A DNA stretch of 64,000 bases. It comes from Bacteroidia bacterium. GTDB lineage: Bacteria; Bacteroidota; Bacteroidia; J057. Shown here piece after piece: positions 1 to 8,242 of the stretch. Within the stretch, counting starts at the first letter, position 1. Every line of letters begins with the position of its first letter. Both the position numbers and the translations under genes were made by a program. Below the pieces are notes generated by a model, which saw only the letters and a list, made by a program, of their open reading frames with translations, was not told where the DNA came from and searched no databases. Where the stretch lies: contig JAUIKF010000028.1 of the NCBI GenBank assembly GCA_030430575.1, positions 1-64,000 of the forward strand. Reading direction: 5' to 3'.

Positions 1-57
1 ATTGGCATCGGCAACCCTGAGTTGCTTCAAAAAGACTTCCGCTTGAGATTTGGACAT
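1..57 (-). CDS. start of an unidentified protein, cut by the window edge
   Basis: Only the first 19 codons are present, reading MSKSQAEVFLKQLRVADAN on the minus strand, open to the window edge. A TACTTTTG box (62-69, minus strand) fits the Bacteroidota -7 consensus TAnnTTTG and lies five bases ahead of the ATG, a spacing that would give a very short or absent leader. No function can be assigned from so short a piece. The reading frame and the promoter-like box are seen directly; that this is a real gene is inference. Confidence 0.45.
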   Translation of the reverse strand, partial: MSKSQAEVFLKQLRVADAN

Positions 58-100
58 CTCACAAAAGTAGGAAGTCTTTTTTTATTCTTTTGAACTCCCT

Positions 101-144
101 ACCTCGGAGGTTTTAGCCAGAATTGTTGATGAAACCTCCGAGGT
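101..144. repeat. inverted repeat of the AACCTCCGAGGT family
   Basis: Two 13-nt arms, ACCTCGGAGGTTT at 101-113 and its reverse complement at 132-144, enclose an 18-nt loop just ahead of the PqiA-like gene. The same core recurs at 40935-40967 and 50884-50932, so it is a dispersed palindrome and not a one-off operator. Its place upstream of the start at 165 could let it affect translation or act as a terminator for transcripts entering from the left; neither is shown. Confidence 0.6.
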
Positions 145-164
145 CTACAAGGTATAAGCCTCTC

Positions 165-1019
165 ATGAAAAAGTCCCTTTTCCTCCTCCTCTGCTTCATT
201 TTCCTTGTCCTCGCCAGCTACTTAGGCCATCAAGTCTTCACCCACACCTTGTCCTACAAGGGACTTAAACAAGATCAAGCCCAGGTCCTCACCTACAAAA
301 AACGCTTATTGAATATCAACGAATGGCTAGGCAAAGAGCGATGGGCAGGCAGTAGCGAGGCAGATCGCTTGGCAGGGGCTGCGCAGAAGCATTACGCAGT
401 CGCCAAGCGTAGCGGGTGGTTATTTGCAGGGCTGTTGGGGCTGTTTTTAGGAGGGATGTGGGTAATAGCCAAAGGGGATAAAAATATGCGAGGACTTGCG
501 GTCTTGCTGGCGGCAGTCTGCTGCTTGGTGGTGGGATTGCTGACGCCTATGTTGGAGATAGGCGCATTTGAAGAAGATCTGTCTATTCCGATAGAAGTAG
601 AAGGAAAACTGGGCTTTCTCTTCAACCTGGACTTCACGGCCCAGTTTGATGGAAAAATGTACTTTTACTACCAAAGCAAATCCATCGTCGAACTCATCCA
701 ACTGCTCTTTGAAGCAGGGAACTGGTTTGTGGGCATCAGCATCCTGCTATTCAGTATCGTGATTCCCCTCACCAAGATGGCCGCCTCTGGTTGGCTGATG
801 CTAAAGCCCGCAGCTTCTGCCACGGGCTTCATGAATACCTTGGTACACAAGATCGGCAAATGGTCCATGGCCGATGTCTTTGTGGCGGCCGTCTTTCTGG
901 CCTTCCTCGCCTTCAACAATATGCAGACCGGCATCCAGACAGAAAGTAAGACGCTGATTGGGCTGTATTTCTTTTTTGCCTATTGTGTCCTATCGATTGG
1001 GGGGAAAATTAATGATTAG
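165..1019 (+). CDS. PqiA-like (paraquat-inducible protein A family) membrane protein
   Basis: A 284-residue inner-membrane protein. The ATG at 165 is chosen over one 42 nt upstream because it opens directly on a hydrophobic segment (MKKSLFLLLCFIF) and the extra upstream codons come from the flanking inverted repeat. The C-terminal half carries the run of transmembrane helices and the GKWSMADVFVAAVFLAF segment typical of PqiA domains (GKWSM.DVF). In proteobacteria PqiA partners MCE-domain proteins in lipid transport across the envelope; no MCE gene is visible here, so the role is uncertain. About five membrane segments are apparent. The last codons (KIND, stop) fall within the AT-rich word array that follows. 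Confidence 0.7.
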   Translation: MKKSLFLLLCFIFLVLASYLGHQVFTHTLSYKGLKQDQAQVLTYKKRLLNINEWLGKERWAGSSEADRLAGAAQKHYAVAKRSGWLFAGLLGLFLGGMWVIAKGDKNMRGLAVLLAAVCCLVVGLLTPMLEIGAFEEDLSIPIEVEGKLGFLFNLDFTAQFDGKMYFYYQSKSIVELIQLLFEAGNWFVGISILLFSIVIPLTKMAASGWLMLKPAASATGFMNTLVHKIGKWSMADVFVAAVFLAFLAFNNMQTGIQTESKTLIGLYFFFAYCVLSIGGKIND

Positions 1020-1092
1020 TGATTGATTAATTATTGATTGAGAGAGCTAGCCAATTGAATCAATAATCACTCAATGAATAATCAATAATCTC
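1013..1092. repeat. AT-rich word array, inverted arms, between two convergent stop codons
   Basis: The left arm (1013-1042) is built of GATTGATTAATTATTGATTG-like words. The right arm (1057-1090) is built of the reverse complement (AATCAATAATCACTCAAT). The array fills the whole space between the stop of the PqiA-like gene (1017-1019) and the stop of the convergent lipoprotein gene (1097-1099), and includes the first of these stops. It could fold as a long imperfect hairpin in either transcript and so act as a bidirectional terminator (inference). Confidence 0.65.
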
Positions 1093-1096
1093 TTCA

Positions 1097-1918
1097 TTAC
1101 TCACAGCACGGCTCCATATTATACAGATCCGCCACCTTGAGCGGATCCAGGGCCACGTTTAAAATAAGGACATCATCCAGTCGCCCTGTGTAGCCTTTGC
1201 CCAAGAACAAATCCCCTATATCCTCCACAGTCACGGGCTGGGAAGCACATATTGCAGCCCCTACTGCTGTCATCTGCAGGGCCGCATTTCGATAAATCTT
1301 TATTTCATCACTGGCCTTGTCGAAGGTTGCTGTCATAAACTGCCAGTTCCCAGTCCGTAGGTTCACCTCCTCTTCACAGGTATGCCCTGCCCCAAAATCG
1401 CCTAGCGTTTTATCCCATACAGAACTCTGGTGCCCAAATACTCCTCTCCGGCAGTCGTAGAGTCCGACCGACCATTGGCCAGACTTGTCTGGGCATACTC
1501 CCTGATCGTCCCTTGCGACCAATGTCTCAAATACACCGTTATTCAGCGATGAATCCATCGGCTGGTACCACAGCGAGATGGTAAATCCATCGAGGCCATT
1601 TAAGAAGTCTGTATCGGTGGTCGTCAAGAACTCATCTTGAGTGAGTCTGCCATCAAATTCATAAGCGCAGCTAGCATTGCCATCGCGGTCAGCGGCAGGC
1701 GCAGCCGCCGTGGGATTGGTGAGGTCATGGCCGTGGCCTGAGAAGTCGGCAAGGCTTCCGTTAGTAAAGGGGTAAAAAGCAATGACATTGCTGTGCATGG
1801 TTGCTGGAACGCATGGAAGGTCATGGACATCAGGGAGGACGATGTCATCGTCCTCACAGGCCGAAAGAATGAAGAGGGCTGAAAAAAGCAAGGCGAGAAA
1901 AAGCTTTGTGTTCATCAT
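1097..1918 (-). CDS. LamG / concanavalin A-like domain lipoprotein
   Basis: A 273-residue secreted lipoprotein. The N-terminus MMNTKLFLALLFSALFILSAC is a type II signal peptide with lipobox LSAC, followed by an acidic stretch (EDDD) of the kind linked to surface export of lipoproteins in Bacteroidota. From about residue 45 there is a LamG/laminin-G-like jelly-roll pattern: AFYPFTNGSLADFSGHGHDL, then GFTISLWYQP, NWQFMTATFD and a terminal LDDVLILNVAL. Such domains bind carbohydrate or protein ligands. Two adjacent ATGs (1918 and 1915) are possible starts. The GH76 enzyme lies divergently next door, which is compatible with glycan binding but does not prove it. Confidence 0.75.
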   Translation of the reverse strand: MMNTKLFLALLFSALFILSACEDDDIVLPDVHDLPCVPATMHSNVIAFYPFTNGSLADFSGHGHDLTNPTAAAPAADRDGNASCAYEFDGRLTQDEFLTTTDTDFLNGLDGFTISLWYQPMDSSLNNGVFETLVARDDQGVCPDKSGQWSVGLYDCRRGVFGHQSSVWDKTLGDFGAGHTCEEEVNLRTGNWQFMTATFDKASDEIKIYRNAALQMTAVGAAICASQPVTVEDIGDLFLGKGYTGRLDDVLILNVALDPLKVADLYNMEPCCE

Positions 1919-1920
1919 GG

Positions 1921-1985
1921 CGGTTTTATGTTTTGGGTTTTGGGTTTTGGGTTTTGGGTTTTACGTTTTGAGTTTGGGGTTAAAT
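1921..1985. repeat. GGGTTTT word array, one arm only
   Basis: Five to six near-perfect copies of a 9-nt word (TTTTGGGTT) stand immediately upstream of the lipoprotein start, degenerating toward 1985. Unlike most other word arrays in the window no clear reverse-complement arm follows. A run of this kind can slip during replication, so its length may vary between strains. Confidence 0.6.
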
Positions 1986-2130
1986 TACCAGTTGCTATCG
2001 GGTTAGAATTAATCAATCAATAATCTATCAATTATTAATTCTTTCACCCTTAAGACGCCGCTCGATTCAGATACCCTGGGGTAAATATTTTTACCCTATC
2101 TTTCCGCAACCAACAGATAACCTACTCCGT

Positions 2131-3255
2131 ATGCGCCTGCTCCTTTTTTGCCTATTGCTCCTTACCACTTCTGCTCATGCATTCGAATCAGCAGCAAGTG
2201 GTAAACCCACTGATTCCCTCAACGAAGCGCGGCTTCACCGCGCCATTCACACCTTACAAGCCTGGTATGATACCACCACAGGCATATGGAATACCACCAG
2301 TTGGTGGAATGCGGCAAATGCTATCACGACGCTATCGCGCTATACACGACTGACAGGCGATACACGCTATTTGCCCATTATTGAACACACCTTCAAAAAA
2401 ACAAGACATTTCCCCGTACCCGCCAGCAAAGACAGGCCCGCCTGGGTTTGTCATCACTACCTCAACGACTACTTCGATGACGCTGGCTGGTGGGGCCTCG
2501 CCTGGCTGGATGTCTACGCCTATACCCACGACACCGCCTACCTCAACACTGCCCAGATCATCTTTGAAGACATGATCACAGGTTGGGACACGGTCTGTGG
2601 CGGCGGCACCTATTGGAAAAAGCCCAATATCAGCAAAGGCGCTATTTCCAATGGGCTATTGCTTAACCTTGCCCTAAAACTCTGGGAACATGCACCAGAA
2701 GGTAGTACCTATCCTCCCATTTATTATGCAGCCTGGAGCATGCAGATCTGGCGTTGGATAGCAGGAAGTGGCATGATCGGTCCCGATCATCTGGTCCTTA
2801 ACGGACTGGACTACCAAGGGGATTGTAAAGCAGGCGGCACCACATGGACTTACAATCAAGGCGTTATGATCGGCGCATTGGTGAAGTATTGGCACCTCAC
2901 AAAAGAGGATATCTATTTGGCACAGGCAGAAGCCATTGCAGATGCTGTCCTCACCACCTTGATCCACCCTAACGGCGTCTTGCGTGAACCCCACGAGGCC
3001 GAAAGCAATGGGGATCAGATTCAGTTTAAAGGCATCTTTATGCGCTATCTCTACGACCTCTATGCCGTGACAAACCATCAACGCTACGCCGACTTCATCC
3101 TTCACAATGCAGATGCCTTATGGCTTCACAGTCGCGATGAAGCAACGGACCAGATCGGGACCAGCTGGGCCTCGCCTTTTGATACGGGCAGCGCAGCGCG
3201 ACAGAGTTCTGGGATTGATGCCTTATTGGTGGCGGTGCTGGTGGGGCGGGAGTGA
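2131..3255 (+). CDS. glycoside hydrolase family 76 (alpha-1,6-mannanase-like)
   Basis: A 374-residue exported protein with signal peptide MRLLLFCLLLLTTSAHA. The body is the repeated helical-hairpin pattern of an (alpha/alpha)6 barrel, and FDDAGWWGLAWLD holds the adjacent aspartates (about residues 116-117) that are the catalytic pair of GH76. Further family signatures are NTTSWWNAANAITTL near the N-terminus and GGGTYWKKPNISKGAISNGL. GH76 enzymes cleave alpha-1,6-mannan and related polymers. No lipobox or T9SS tail is present, so the product is probably periplasmic. A GGGTAAA/TTTACCC inverted repeat near 2080-2096 and a TATCTTTC box precede the gene. The SusC/SusD pair of a full polysaccharide-utilisation locus is absent. 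Confidence 0.85.
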   Translation: MRLLLFCLLLLTTSAHAFESAASGKPTDSLNEARLHRAIHTLQAWYDTTTGIWNTTSWWNAANAITTLSRYTRLTGDTRYLPIIEHTFKKTRHFPVPASKDRPAWVCHHYLNDYFDDAGWWGLAWLDVYAYTHDTAYLNTAQIIFEDMITGWDTVCGGGTYWKKPNISKGAISNGLLLNLALKLWEHAPEGSTYPPIYYAAWSMQIWRWIAGSGMIGPDHLVLNGLDYQGDCKAGGTTWTYNQGVMIGALVKYWHLTKEDIYLAQAEAIADAVLTTLIHPNGVLREPHEAESNGDQIQFKGIFMRYLYDLYAVTNHQRYADFILHNADALWLHSRDEATDQIGTSWASPFDTGSAARQSSGIDALLVAVLVGRE

Positions 3256-3986
3256 AAGAAGTAAGGTTTTCTGGCAATTTCCGTAATAAGCTTTTAGCGT
3301 TCCTTTGAAACACCTCCGCGCGCGCTAGCCGCAACCTCCCTTCGACAGACTCAGGGCATGTCTCAAGGAGGTCTTCGCGCCTAGGTTCATTTAAGACATT
3401 AGTCCTAGGGAGTTACCGGTGTCTGAGCCTTCGGCGTGAGCTCAGTCGAACGCTTGTCGAAGGCGGCGGTAACTCTATGAAGTCCAAAGGATTCTCCTTT
3501 GGTGGCTGGGCTTCTCCGGCTTCTCCGGCTTCGACAAGCTCAGCCTACGAAGCCCTCGAAGCCTGTGAAGCCTGTGAAGCCTGTGAAGATATTTACTTGT
3601 TTCTAGCCCCTAAACACCCAACAGATTTTCTTCAATCTGTTGGGTGTTCGTGCTATGCGCCTTACTGTCCATGCGTATGGGGCGAAGGGTAAATCAGACT
3701 ACTGAAAACCACGCTGCCATTCCATACGCGTAGCTTGGAGACGTACCAGGTTGAGGAAAACCTGGTACGTCTCGTCAGGCTATCAGGTATAAATACCTGT
3801 TCTTCATATCGCGCAGAAATGCGCATGAAAAGGCTTTGCCCTTTCCCCACCTTTGTCAACATAGAACACAGAACCTAAAACTTAGAACTTTCTTCCCCCC
3901 TCCCCCCATCAAGATGTGGTCGGCTCGCCTGCATTTTGACAGTAAACTTGTAATAATAAATAATCACTCATCAATAATTACCCGTC
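3256..3986. other. 730-bp intergenic region rich in repeats, no gene seen
   Basis: No convincing coding sequence. From left to right it holds a GC-rich segment with TTCGACAGACTCAG-like words; an imperfect inverted repeat with GAGTTACCG and CGGTAACTC ends (about 3409-3474); tandem CTTCTCCGG and GAAGCCTGT words (3508-3585); a REPIN-like pair of hairpins (3613-3773, listed separately); and an ACATAGAACACAGAACCT word array (3859-3892) of the same family as 10366-10440. The last 60 bases ahead of the desaturase are AT-rich with ATTACTC/AATAATC words. Confidence 0.7.
3613..3773. mobile_element. REPIN-like pair of REP palindromes, remote copy
   Basis: Two 36-nt hairpins in opposite orientation. The first (3613-3648) has a perfect 15-bp stem, AACACCCAACAGATT, and loop ttcttc. 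The second (3738-3773) has a perfect 15-bp stem, GAGACGTACCAGGTT, and loop gaggaa. They are 89 bp apart, and ACGCGTAGCTTGGA precedes the second. The same layout, loops and preceding motif surround the transposase at 45105-45704, so this is a copy of that family about 41 kb away. Confidence 0.75.
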
Positions 3987-4925
3987 ATGAATACCTTCAC
4001 CGTAAAAGACCTCAACAAAGACCTAGATACCAAAGCACTTCGCGCCTTGTTCAAGATGGACACGGTACGTCATATCGCTGATATGCTGTTCAATTGGGTG
4101 GTGATCATTGGGACGATCGTCATCTGTACGAAGTTCTATTCGCCGGCGCTGTATGTATTTGCGGTGCTTGTGATCGGTGCGCGGATGCATGCCCTGGCGA
4201 TCTTGATGCACGATGCGACACATTTTCGTTTTTTGAAGAAAAAAAAACTGAATGACCTGGTCACCAATTTTGTGTCGATGTATCACCTCTTCTCTTCGAT
4301 CGAGCAGTATCGCCAGAACCATTTAAGGCACCACCAGCACCTCAACACCGAGGATGATCCAGACTGGTTTGTGAAATTGGGGCGGAGCGCGTTTACCTTT
4401 CCGAAGACCAAGATTGAGTTTTTGCTGCGGGTATTGTCTTACCTCACCCTTGTCCAGGGGATTCTCGACGCATTGTGGTTTTTGAAGCGCTTTGCAGGAC
4501 CTGCCAAAGAAGAGAAAACGAGCTTTAAAGACAAGCTCCCACGCCTGGGCTATTATGCAGTGCTAGTGACGGTCCTCACCGTGTTTGGCGGCTGGAAATT
4601 ATACCTCATGTACTGGATCGTGCCTTACCTCTCGACCTTTTTTATGTACCAATATATCCGCAGCGTGTCAGAGCATTTTGGTGAATTGGAATATGACCAT
4701 TTGCTCACTTCTACCCGCACCTTCAAGTTTAACCTTATCGAGCGCTTCTTCCTCGCCCCGCACAATGTAGGCTACCATTTGGAACACCACCTCTACCCAG
4801 GCGTCCCCTATTACAACCTGCCCAAATTGCATGCACTTCTTATGCAGACAGACACTTACAATTCCAAAGCCCATGTGACAGTAGGGTTTTGGAGCGGCTT
4901 GATGAATGAATTAGGGGGAAAATAA
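3987..4925 (+). CDS. fatty acid desaturase (membrane di-iron)
   Basis: A 312-residue integral membrane desaturase. All three histidine boxes are present: HDATH near residue 71, HLRHH near residue 111 and HNVGYHLEHH near residue 260. These ligate the two irons that activate oxygen for inserting a double bond into an acyl chain. Four membrane segments can be seen between the boxes, as in the family. The position of the new double bond and the form of the acyl carrier cannot be read from sequence. A strong hairpin (4932-4980) starts seven bases after the stop, so the gene is likely monocistronic. Its upstream neighbour region carries no recognisable regulator. Confidence 0.88.
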   Translation: MNTFTVKDLNKDLDTKALRALFKMDTVRHIADMLFNWVVIIGTIVICTKFYSPALYVFAVLVIGARMHALAILMHDATHFRFLKKKKLNDLVTNFVSMYHLFSSIEQYRQNHLRHHQHLNTEDDPDWFVKLGRSAFTFPKTKIEFLLRVLSYLTLVQGILDALWFLKRFAGPAKEEKTSFKDKLPRLGYYAVLVTVLTVFGGWKLYLMYWIVPYLSTFFMYQYIRSVSEHFGELEYDHLLTSTRTFKFNLIERFFLAPHNVGYHLEHHLYPGVPYYNLPKLHALLMQTDTYNSKAHVTVGFWSGLMNELGGK

Positions 4926-4931
4926 GGATAT

Positions 4932-4980
4932 AAAAATAACGGTAGAGGCGTTGGATTACAACGCCTCTACCGTTATTTTT
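4932..4980. terminator. perfect hairpin of the GTAGAGGCGTTG family, likely bidirectional terminator
   Basis: A 22-bp perfect stem (AAAAATAACGGTAGAGGCGTTG and its complement) with a five-base loop, gatta, ends in TTTTT. It lies just after the desaturase stop and before the signal-peptide ATG of the next gene. The A-run on one side and T-run on the other make it a Rho-independent terminator in both directions. The GTAGAGRCGTTGGATT core recurs at 30426, 30500 and 31250. Confidence 0.8.
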
Positions 4981-5057
4981 AAGCGATGATAAAGCGCATC
5001 GCTATTTGGGGCATCCTGTATACACTGAATTGGGCACTGATGGCCTAGGACATTACA

Positions 5058-5939
5058 TTGCCTCAAATATATGGTCACCCCTTTATCCAAAACTATTCTT
5101 CAGACGACTTTAACTCCACCAATCAAAACTTGGATGTCATCCAAGGCGACAACGGACTGATCTACGTCGCCAATTCTAGCGGCATATTGGAATTTGATGG
5201 GATTACGTGGCGGATCATTGCCATCCCTAATGGTCAATTTGTACGCAGTTTTGCCAAAGGAGTCGACGGTACTATCTATGTTGCGTGCCATGATCAGTTT
5301 GGGTTATTGGCTCCAGACTCGACAGGGACACTTGATTTTCACTCCTTGCTGTCCCATGTTCCTGAGGCTTATCTCGATTTCGAAGTCGTCTTGAAGGTCC
5401 ACGTCACCAGCCACGGAGTTTACTTCTGTGCAGACAAATACCTGTTTAGATGGGAGCCTGAAACCTCTACCCTCACGGTATTATGTCATGGGATCAATAC
5501 GAACCTAGCCTATGTCGTGTACGACGACCTCTACCTACGTCAATATGATGTAGGACTGGTCAAACTGGTTGGCGACAGCCTGGTCACCCTGCCCGGAGGA
5601 GAATTCTTTGCAAAAGATCGTATTCACCTGATGCTCCCTTTTGGTGGGAAACGGGGATTCAGCGAATCCGCCATCCTGATCGGACTGTCCACCAGGGGCT
5701 TGTATGTCTATGATCAAGGGGAAGTCATTCCTTTTGACATGCCGCCTGAGGATGCGGCCTATTTTCGGGAAAACGCGATTCTTGCAGGTCAGTTTCTCAG
5801 CAATGAAAGGCGGAGCTGTCATCATAGATACCCTTGGAAACATCAAAGAGACTGTGACGCGCTCTTCTGGCTTAATAGATGCCTTGGTGACCAATGTTTA
5901 CGAAGATCGCCAAGGGACGATCTGGATGAGTCTATATGA
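5058..5939 (+). CDS. N-terminal propeller fragment of the broken kinase
   Basis: An open frame from a TTG at 5058, ten bases after the TAG that cuts off the signal peptide. It encodes the first propeller blades (NGLIYVANSSGILEFDG, a typical two-component propeller repeat). After about 5800 the frame leaves the homologous sequence and becomes arginine/cysteine-rich nonsense up to 5939. Without the signal peptide it would not reach the periplasm. It is listed because a gene caller would report it; it is probably not functional. Confidence 0.35.
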   Translation: MPQIYGHPFIQNYSSDDFNSTNQNLDVIQGDNGLIYVANSSGILEFDGITWRIIAIPNGQFVRSFAKGVDGTIYVACHDQFGLLAPDSTGTLDFHSLLSHVPEAYLDFEVVLKVHVTSHGVYFCADKYLFRWEPETSTLTVLCHGINTNLAYVVYDDLYLRQYDVGLVKLVGDSLVTLPGGEFFAKDRIHLMLPFGGKRGFSESAILIGLSTRGLYVYDQGEVIPFDMPPEDAAYFRENAILAGQFLSNERRSCHHRYPWKHQRDCDALFWLNRCLGDQCLRRSPRDDLDESI

Positions 5940-6639
5940 TGGGCTTGCACGTGCGGAGATAGCTTCTCCTTTTCGGCTCTTTACAACTACCAATGGCCTT
6001 GAAGTGGACCTGAACAGTGTAGCCATTTATCGAGGAGAACTATATATTGGAGGCCCAGAAGGTGTGTTCCGACTTACCCCTAGTGGTACGCCGCTCGTCA
6101 AAGACGAATTCACTCCGGTGAAAGGCCTAAATCAACAATTGTTCGATATTGTGGAGGTAGAAGGTGACCTCCTTGCCGCCATGTTTACCGGTGTCTATCG
6201 CATATCAGGAGACCAAATAGAAGAGCTGGTCCCTCGGCAGACCCTTGCCTTGTATCCCTCCTCCTTTCATCCTGAAATATTATATGTGGGCCTTATCGGC
6301 GGTGTCATGGTGATGAAAAAGTTTCCTGTAGGATGGCGGAAATTGGGGACGATCCCTGGGACAAAAGGAGAAGTCCGAACCATTGTAGAGACGGCGGCAG
6401 GGGAACTCTGGGCGGGCTTTGAGGATGGTTTTAGTCATATTTACCTCGATACTGCAGCCTTATGGGAGATCACTTCGTCTCCGACCTCCCCCCAACTCCC
6501 TGCTCACGTCACTCATTATGAAGAGTCAGATGGGAAACAGCATGCAATGAGTTATGTCTTCTCCATCAATAAACAAGTGGTGCTTGATTCTCCTTTGGGC
6601 AAATTTGTATACGACTCCACCAAGAAGGATATCCTGTGA
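5704..6639 (+). CDS. middle propeller fragment of the broken kinase
   Basis: This frame takes over the propeller from about 5800 (MKGGAVIIDTLGNIKE, then VTNVYEDRQGTIWMSLYDG, a classic blade) and runs to the in-frame TGA at 6637. The first 35 codons from 5704 are out-of-frame shadow of the preceding blade. The same frame continues beyond the TGA directly into the 6715-8214 part, which shows that this stop is a nonsense lesion and not a gene boundary. Confidence 0.35.
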   Translation: MSMIKGKSFLLTCRLRMRPIFGKTRFLQVSFSAMKGGAVIIDTLGNIKETVTRSSGLIDALVTNVYEDRQGTIWMSLYDGLARAEIASPFRLFTTTNGLEVDLNSVAIYRGELYIGGPEGVFRLTPSGTPLVKDEFTPVKGLNQQLFDIVEVEGDLLAAMFTGVYRISGDQIEELVPRQTLALYPSSFHPEILYVGLIGGVMVMKKFPVGWRKLGTIPGTKGEVRTIVETAAGELWAGFEDGFSHIYLDTAALWEITSSPTSPQLPAHVTHYEESDGKQHAMSYVFSINKQVVLDSPLGKFVYDSTKKDIL

Positions 6640-6714
6640 GATACCCTTTTTGACAAAAAGTATCCCGCTTCTGACGCTGAACCTTTTTACCTTCATGAAG
6701 ATCCTCACGGGGAT

Positions 6715-8214
6715 GTGTGGATAGAATCTTTTATGGACAATGAAAAATTCATTGATTGGTTTTCCCTACAAAAAGATGGACGTTACAGTCGCCAATTTGC
6801 TCCTTTTTTTCATCTCTCAAGTATCGAAACCATCTACAAAATCTACGTGCATCCAGCGGAGCCTGCAACTGTCTGGTTTGCAGGGGATAATGGGCTTGTC
6901 CAATTTGACAAATCGCATACCTTTGATCCCAGCCCCAAGTTTCCGCCCTTGGTCAGGAAGGTATCGATCGCTCAAGGCGAGGTGATTTTTGGTGGAAGTC
7001 AGCAGGAGGGAAAATACCTGATTCCATATAAAGCCAATGAAATGACATTTGAATATGCCTTCCCAGCTTATGATGAGCACATAGCCAATGAATTTCAATA
7101 CCGCTTAGAAGGCTTTGAGGAACAATGGTCAAGCTGGTCTAAAGAAACGAAGAAGAGCTACACCAACCTGTCAGAAGGCACTTATCAATTTCGCGTAAGA
7201 GCAAAAAACATCTATAAAGAAACGGCAGAATCAGACGCTTTTACCTTCACGATTCTTCCCCCATGGTACAGGACCTGGTGGGCTTACCTGGGGTATATAG
7301 CGCTGCTGGTGGGAGGCGTGTATTTATTGGTTAAATGGCGTGTACGTCGGTTAAAGCAACAAAACCGTCAACTGGAACAAGTCGTGAAAGAACGCACATC
7401 GGAGGTTCTGGAAGCGCGGGAGCAATTGTTTATGCAGGAAAAAATGGCCTCGCTGGGCCAGATGACGGCAGGCGTAGCCCATGAGATCAAAAACCCCTTA
7501 AACTTTGTCAATAATTTCGCCCAAGGTTCCACTACCCTAGCTGCCGATCTGGAAGAAGAGCTTGCCCCTTTTTGGGAGAAATTGCCCAAGGAAGACGCCG
7601 AAATCATCCGCGAAATCCTTGAGGATATCAAGGAAAACGCCCAGTCCATCCACAAGCATGGATTAAGGGCCGATACCATCATCAATGGCATGATGGAGCA
7701 TGTCCAGCGCACCCCTGGTCAGCGCAGGCCCTATGACCTTAACCAATTGGTAGAGGACAATTTGCAATTTGCTTATCACGGAGGCAAACCAGGGCAAACT
7801 GAAGTTCGCATAGATATACGACGTCATTTAGATGCGTCTTTGCCGCCCGTCACAGTTATCCCCCAAGACATAGGGCGTGTATTCCTTAACCTATTTCAGA
7901 ATGCCCTGTATGCCTTGTACCAAAAGGCTCAGCAAGCTGACTCAGCCTATCAGCCCGTCCTGAAAGTAACCTCCTTGGCAACGGACATGCATGTCACCAT
8001 CAAGGTATGGGATAATGGAGTTGGCATTCCAGTTGATATTAAAGAAAGTATCTTTACCCCATTTTTTACCACAAAACCTACGGGAGAAGGAAACATTGGC
8101 TTAGGACTTTCTATTTGTTATGATATCATCGTATTGGGGCACAAAGGGACCTTGACAGTAGATAGCAAGGCGGGAGAGTTTACCGAATTTGTGGTTCAAT
8201 TGCCCTTGGGATAG
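6715..8214 (+). CDS. C-terminal part of the broken kinase: Y_Y_Y domain, membrane helix, HisKA, HATPase
   Basis: Up to 499 residues from a GTG at 6715, or from ATG 6733. It contains the end of the propeller, a Y_Y_Y domain (YRLEGFEEQWSSWSKETKKS, then LSEGTYQFRVRAKN), a single membrane helix, a coiled coil, H-box AHEIKNPLNF and the ATPase G-boxes. The kinase module itself looks intact. If translated from an internal start it would lack a signal peptide and most of the sensor, though the membrane helix could still insert. It ends 28 bp before the next regulator and would be its natural phosphodonor. Confidence 0.5.
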   Translation: MWIESFMDNEKFIDWFSLQKDGRYSRQFAPFFHLSSIETIYKIYVHPAEPATVWFAGDNGLVQFDKSHTFDPSPKFPPLVRKVSIAQGEVIFGGSQQEGKYLIPYKANEMTFEYAFPAYDEHIANEFQYRLEGFEEQWSSWSKETKKSYTNLSEGTYQFRVRAKNIYKETAESDAFTFTILPPWYRTWWAYLGYIALLVGGVYLLVKWRVRRLKQQNRQLEQVVKERTSEVLEAREQLFMQEKMASLGQMTAGVAHEIKNPLNFVNNFAQGSTTLAADLEEELAPFWEKLPKEDAEIIREILEDIKENAQSIHKHGLRADTIINGMMEHVQRTPGQRRPYDLNQLVEDNLQFAYHGGKPGQTEVRIDIRRHLDASLPPVTVIPQDIGRVFLNLFQNALYALYQKAQQADSAYQPVLKVTSLATDMHVTIKVWDNGVGIPVDIKESIFTPFFTTKPTGEGNIGLGLSICYDIIVLGHKGTLTVDSKAGEFTEFVVQLPLG

Positions 8215-8242
8215 AAGAATTATTGATTGATAAATTAATTGT

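Larger units (their letters stand above)
4986..8214 (+). pseudogene. propeller / Y_Y_Y-domain sensor histidine kinase, broken by two stops and a frameshift
   Basis: Read through its lesions this is a sensor kinase of about 1075 residues: signal peptide (MIKRIAIWGILYTLNWALMA), periplasmic beta-propeller sensor, Y_Y_Y domain, one membrane helix (near 7270-7335), HisKA with H-box AHEIKNPLNFVNNF, and an HATPase domain with N- and G-boxes (DNGVGIP, GLGLSI). Three lesions are visible. TAG at 5046-5048 falls where CAG would give the normal Ala-Gln cleavage site. A frameshift at about 5790-5810 moves the propeller from one frame to the next. TGA at 6637-6639 interrupts otherwise continuous homology. 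The next gene's receiver domain is the likely partner. Sequencing error could explain one lesion, hardly all three. Confidence 0.8.

Noticed and set aside
1097-3255. Polysaccharide-utilisation locus around GH76 and the LamG lipoprotein
   Set aside because: No SusC/SusD pair or further glycosidase is present, and the two genes are divergent.
3477-3692. 71-residue protein rich in ACEACEACE
   Set aside because: It is a translation of GAAGCCTGT tandem words followed by a REP hairpin, with no conserved features.
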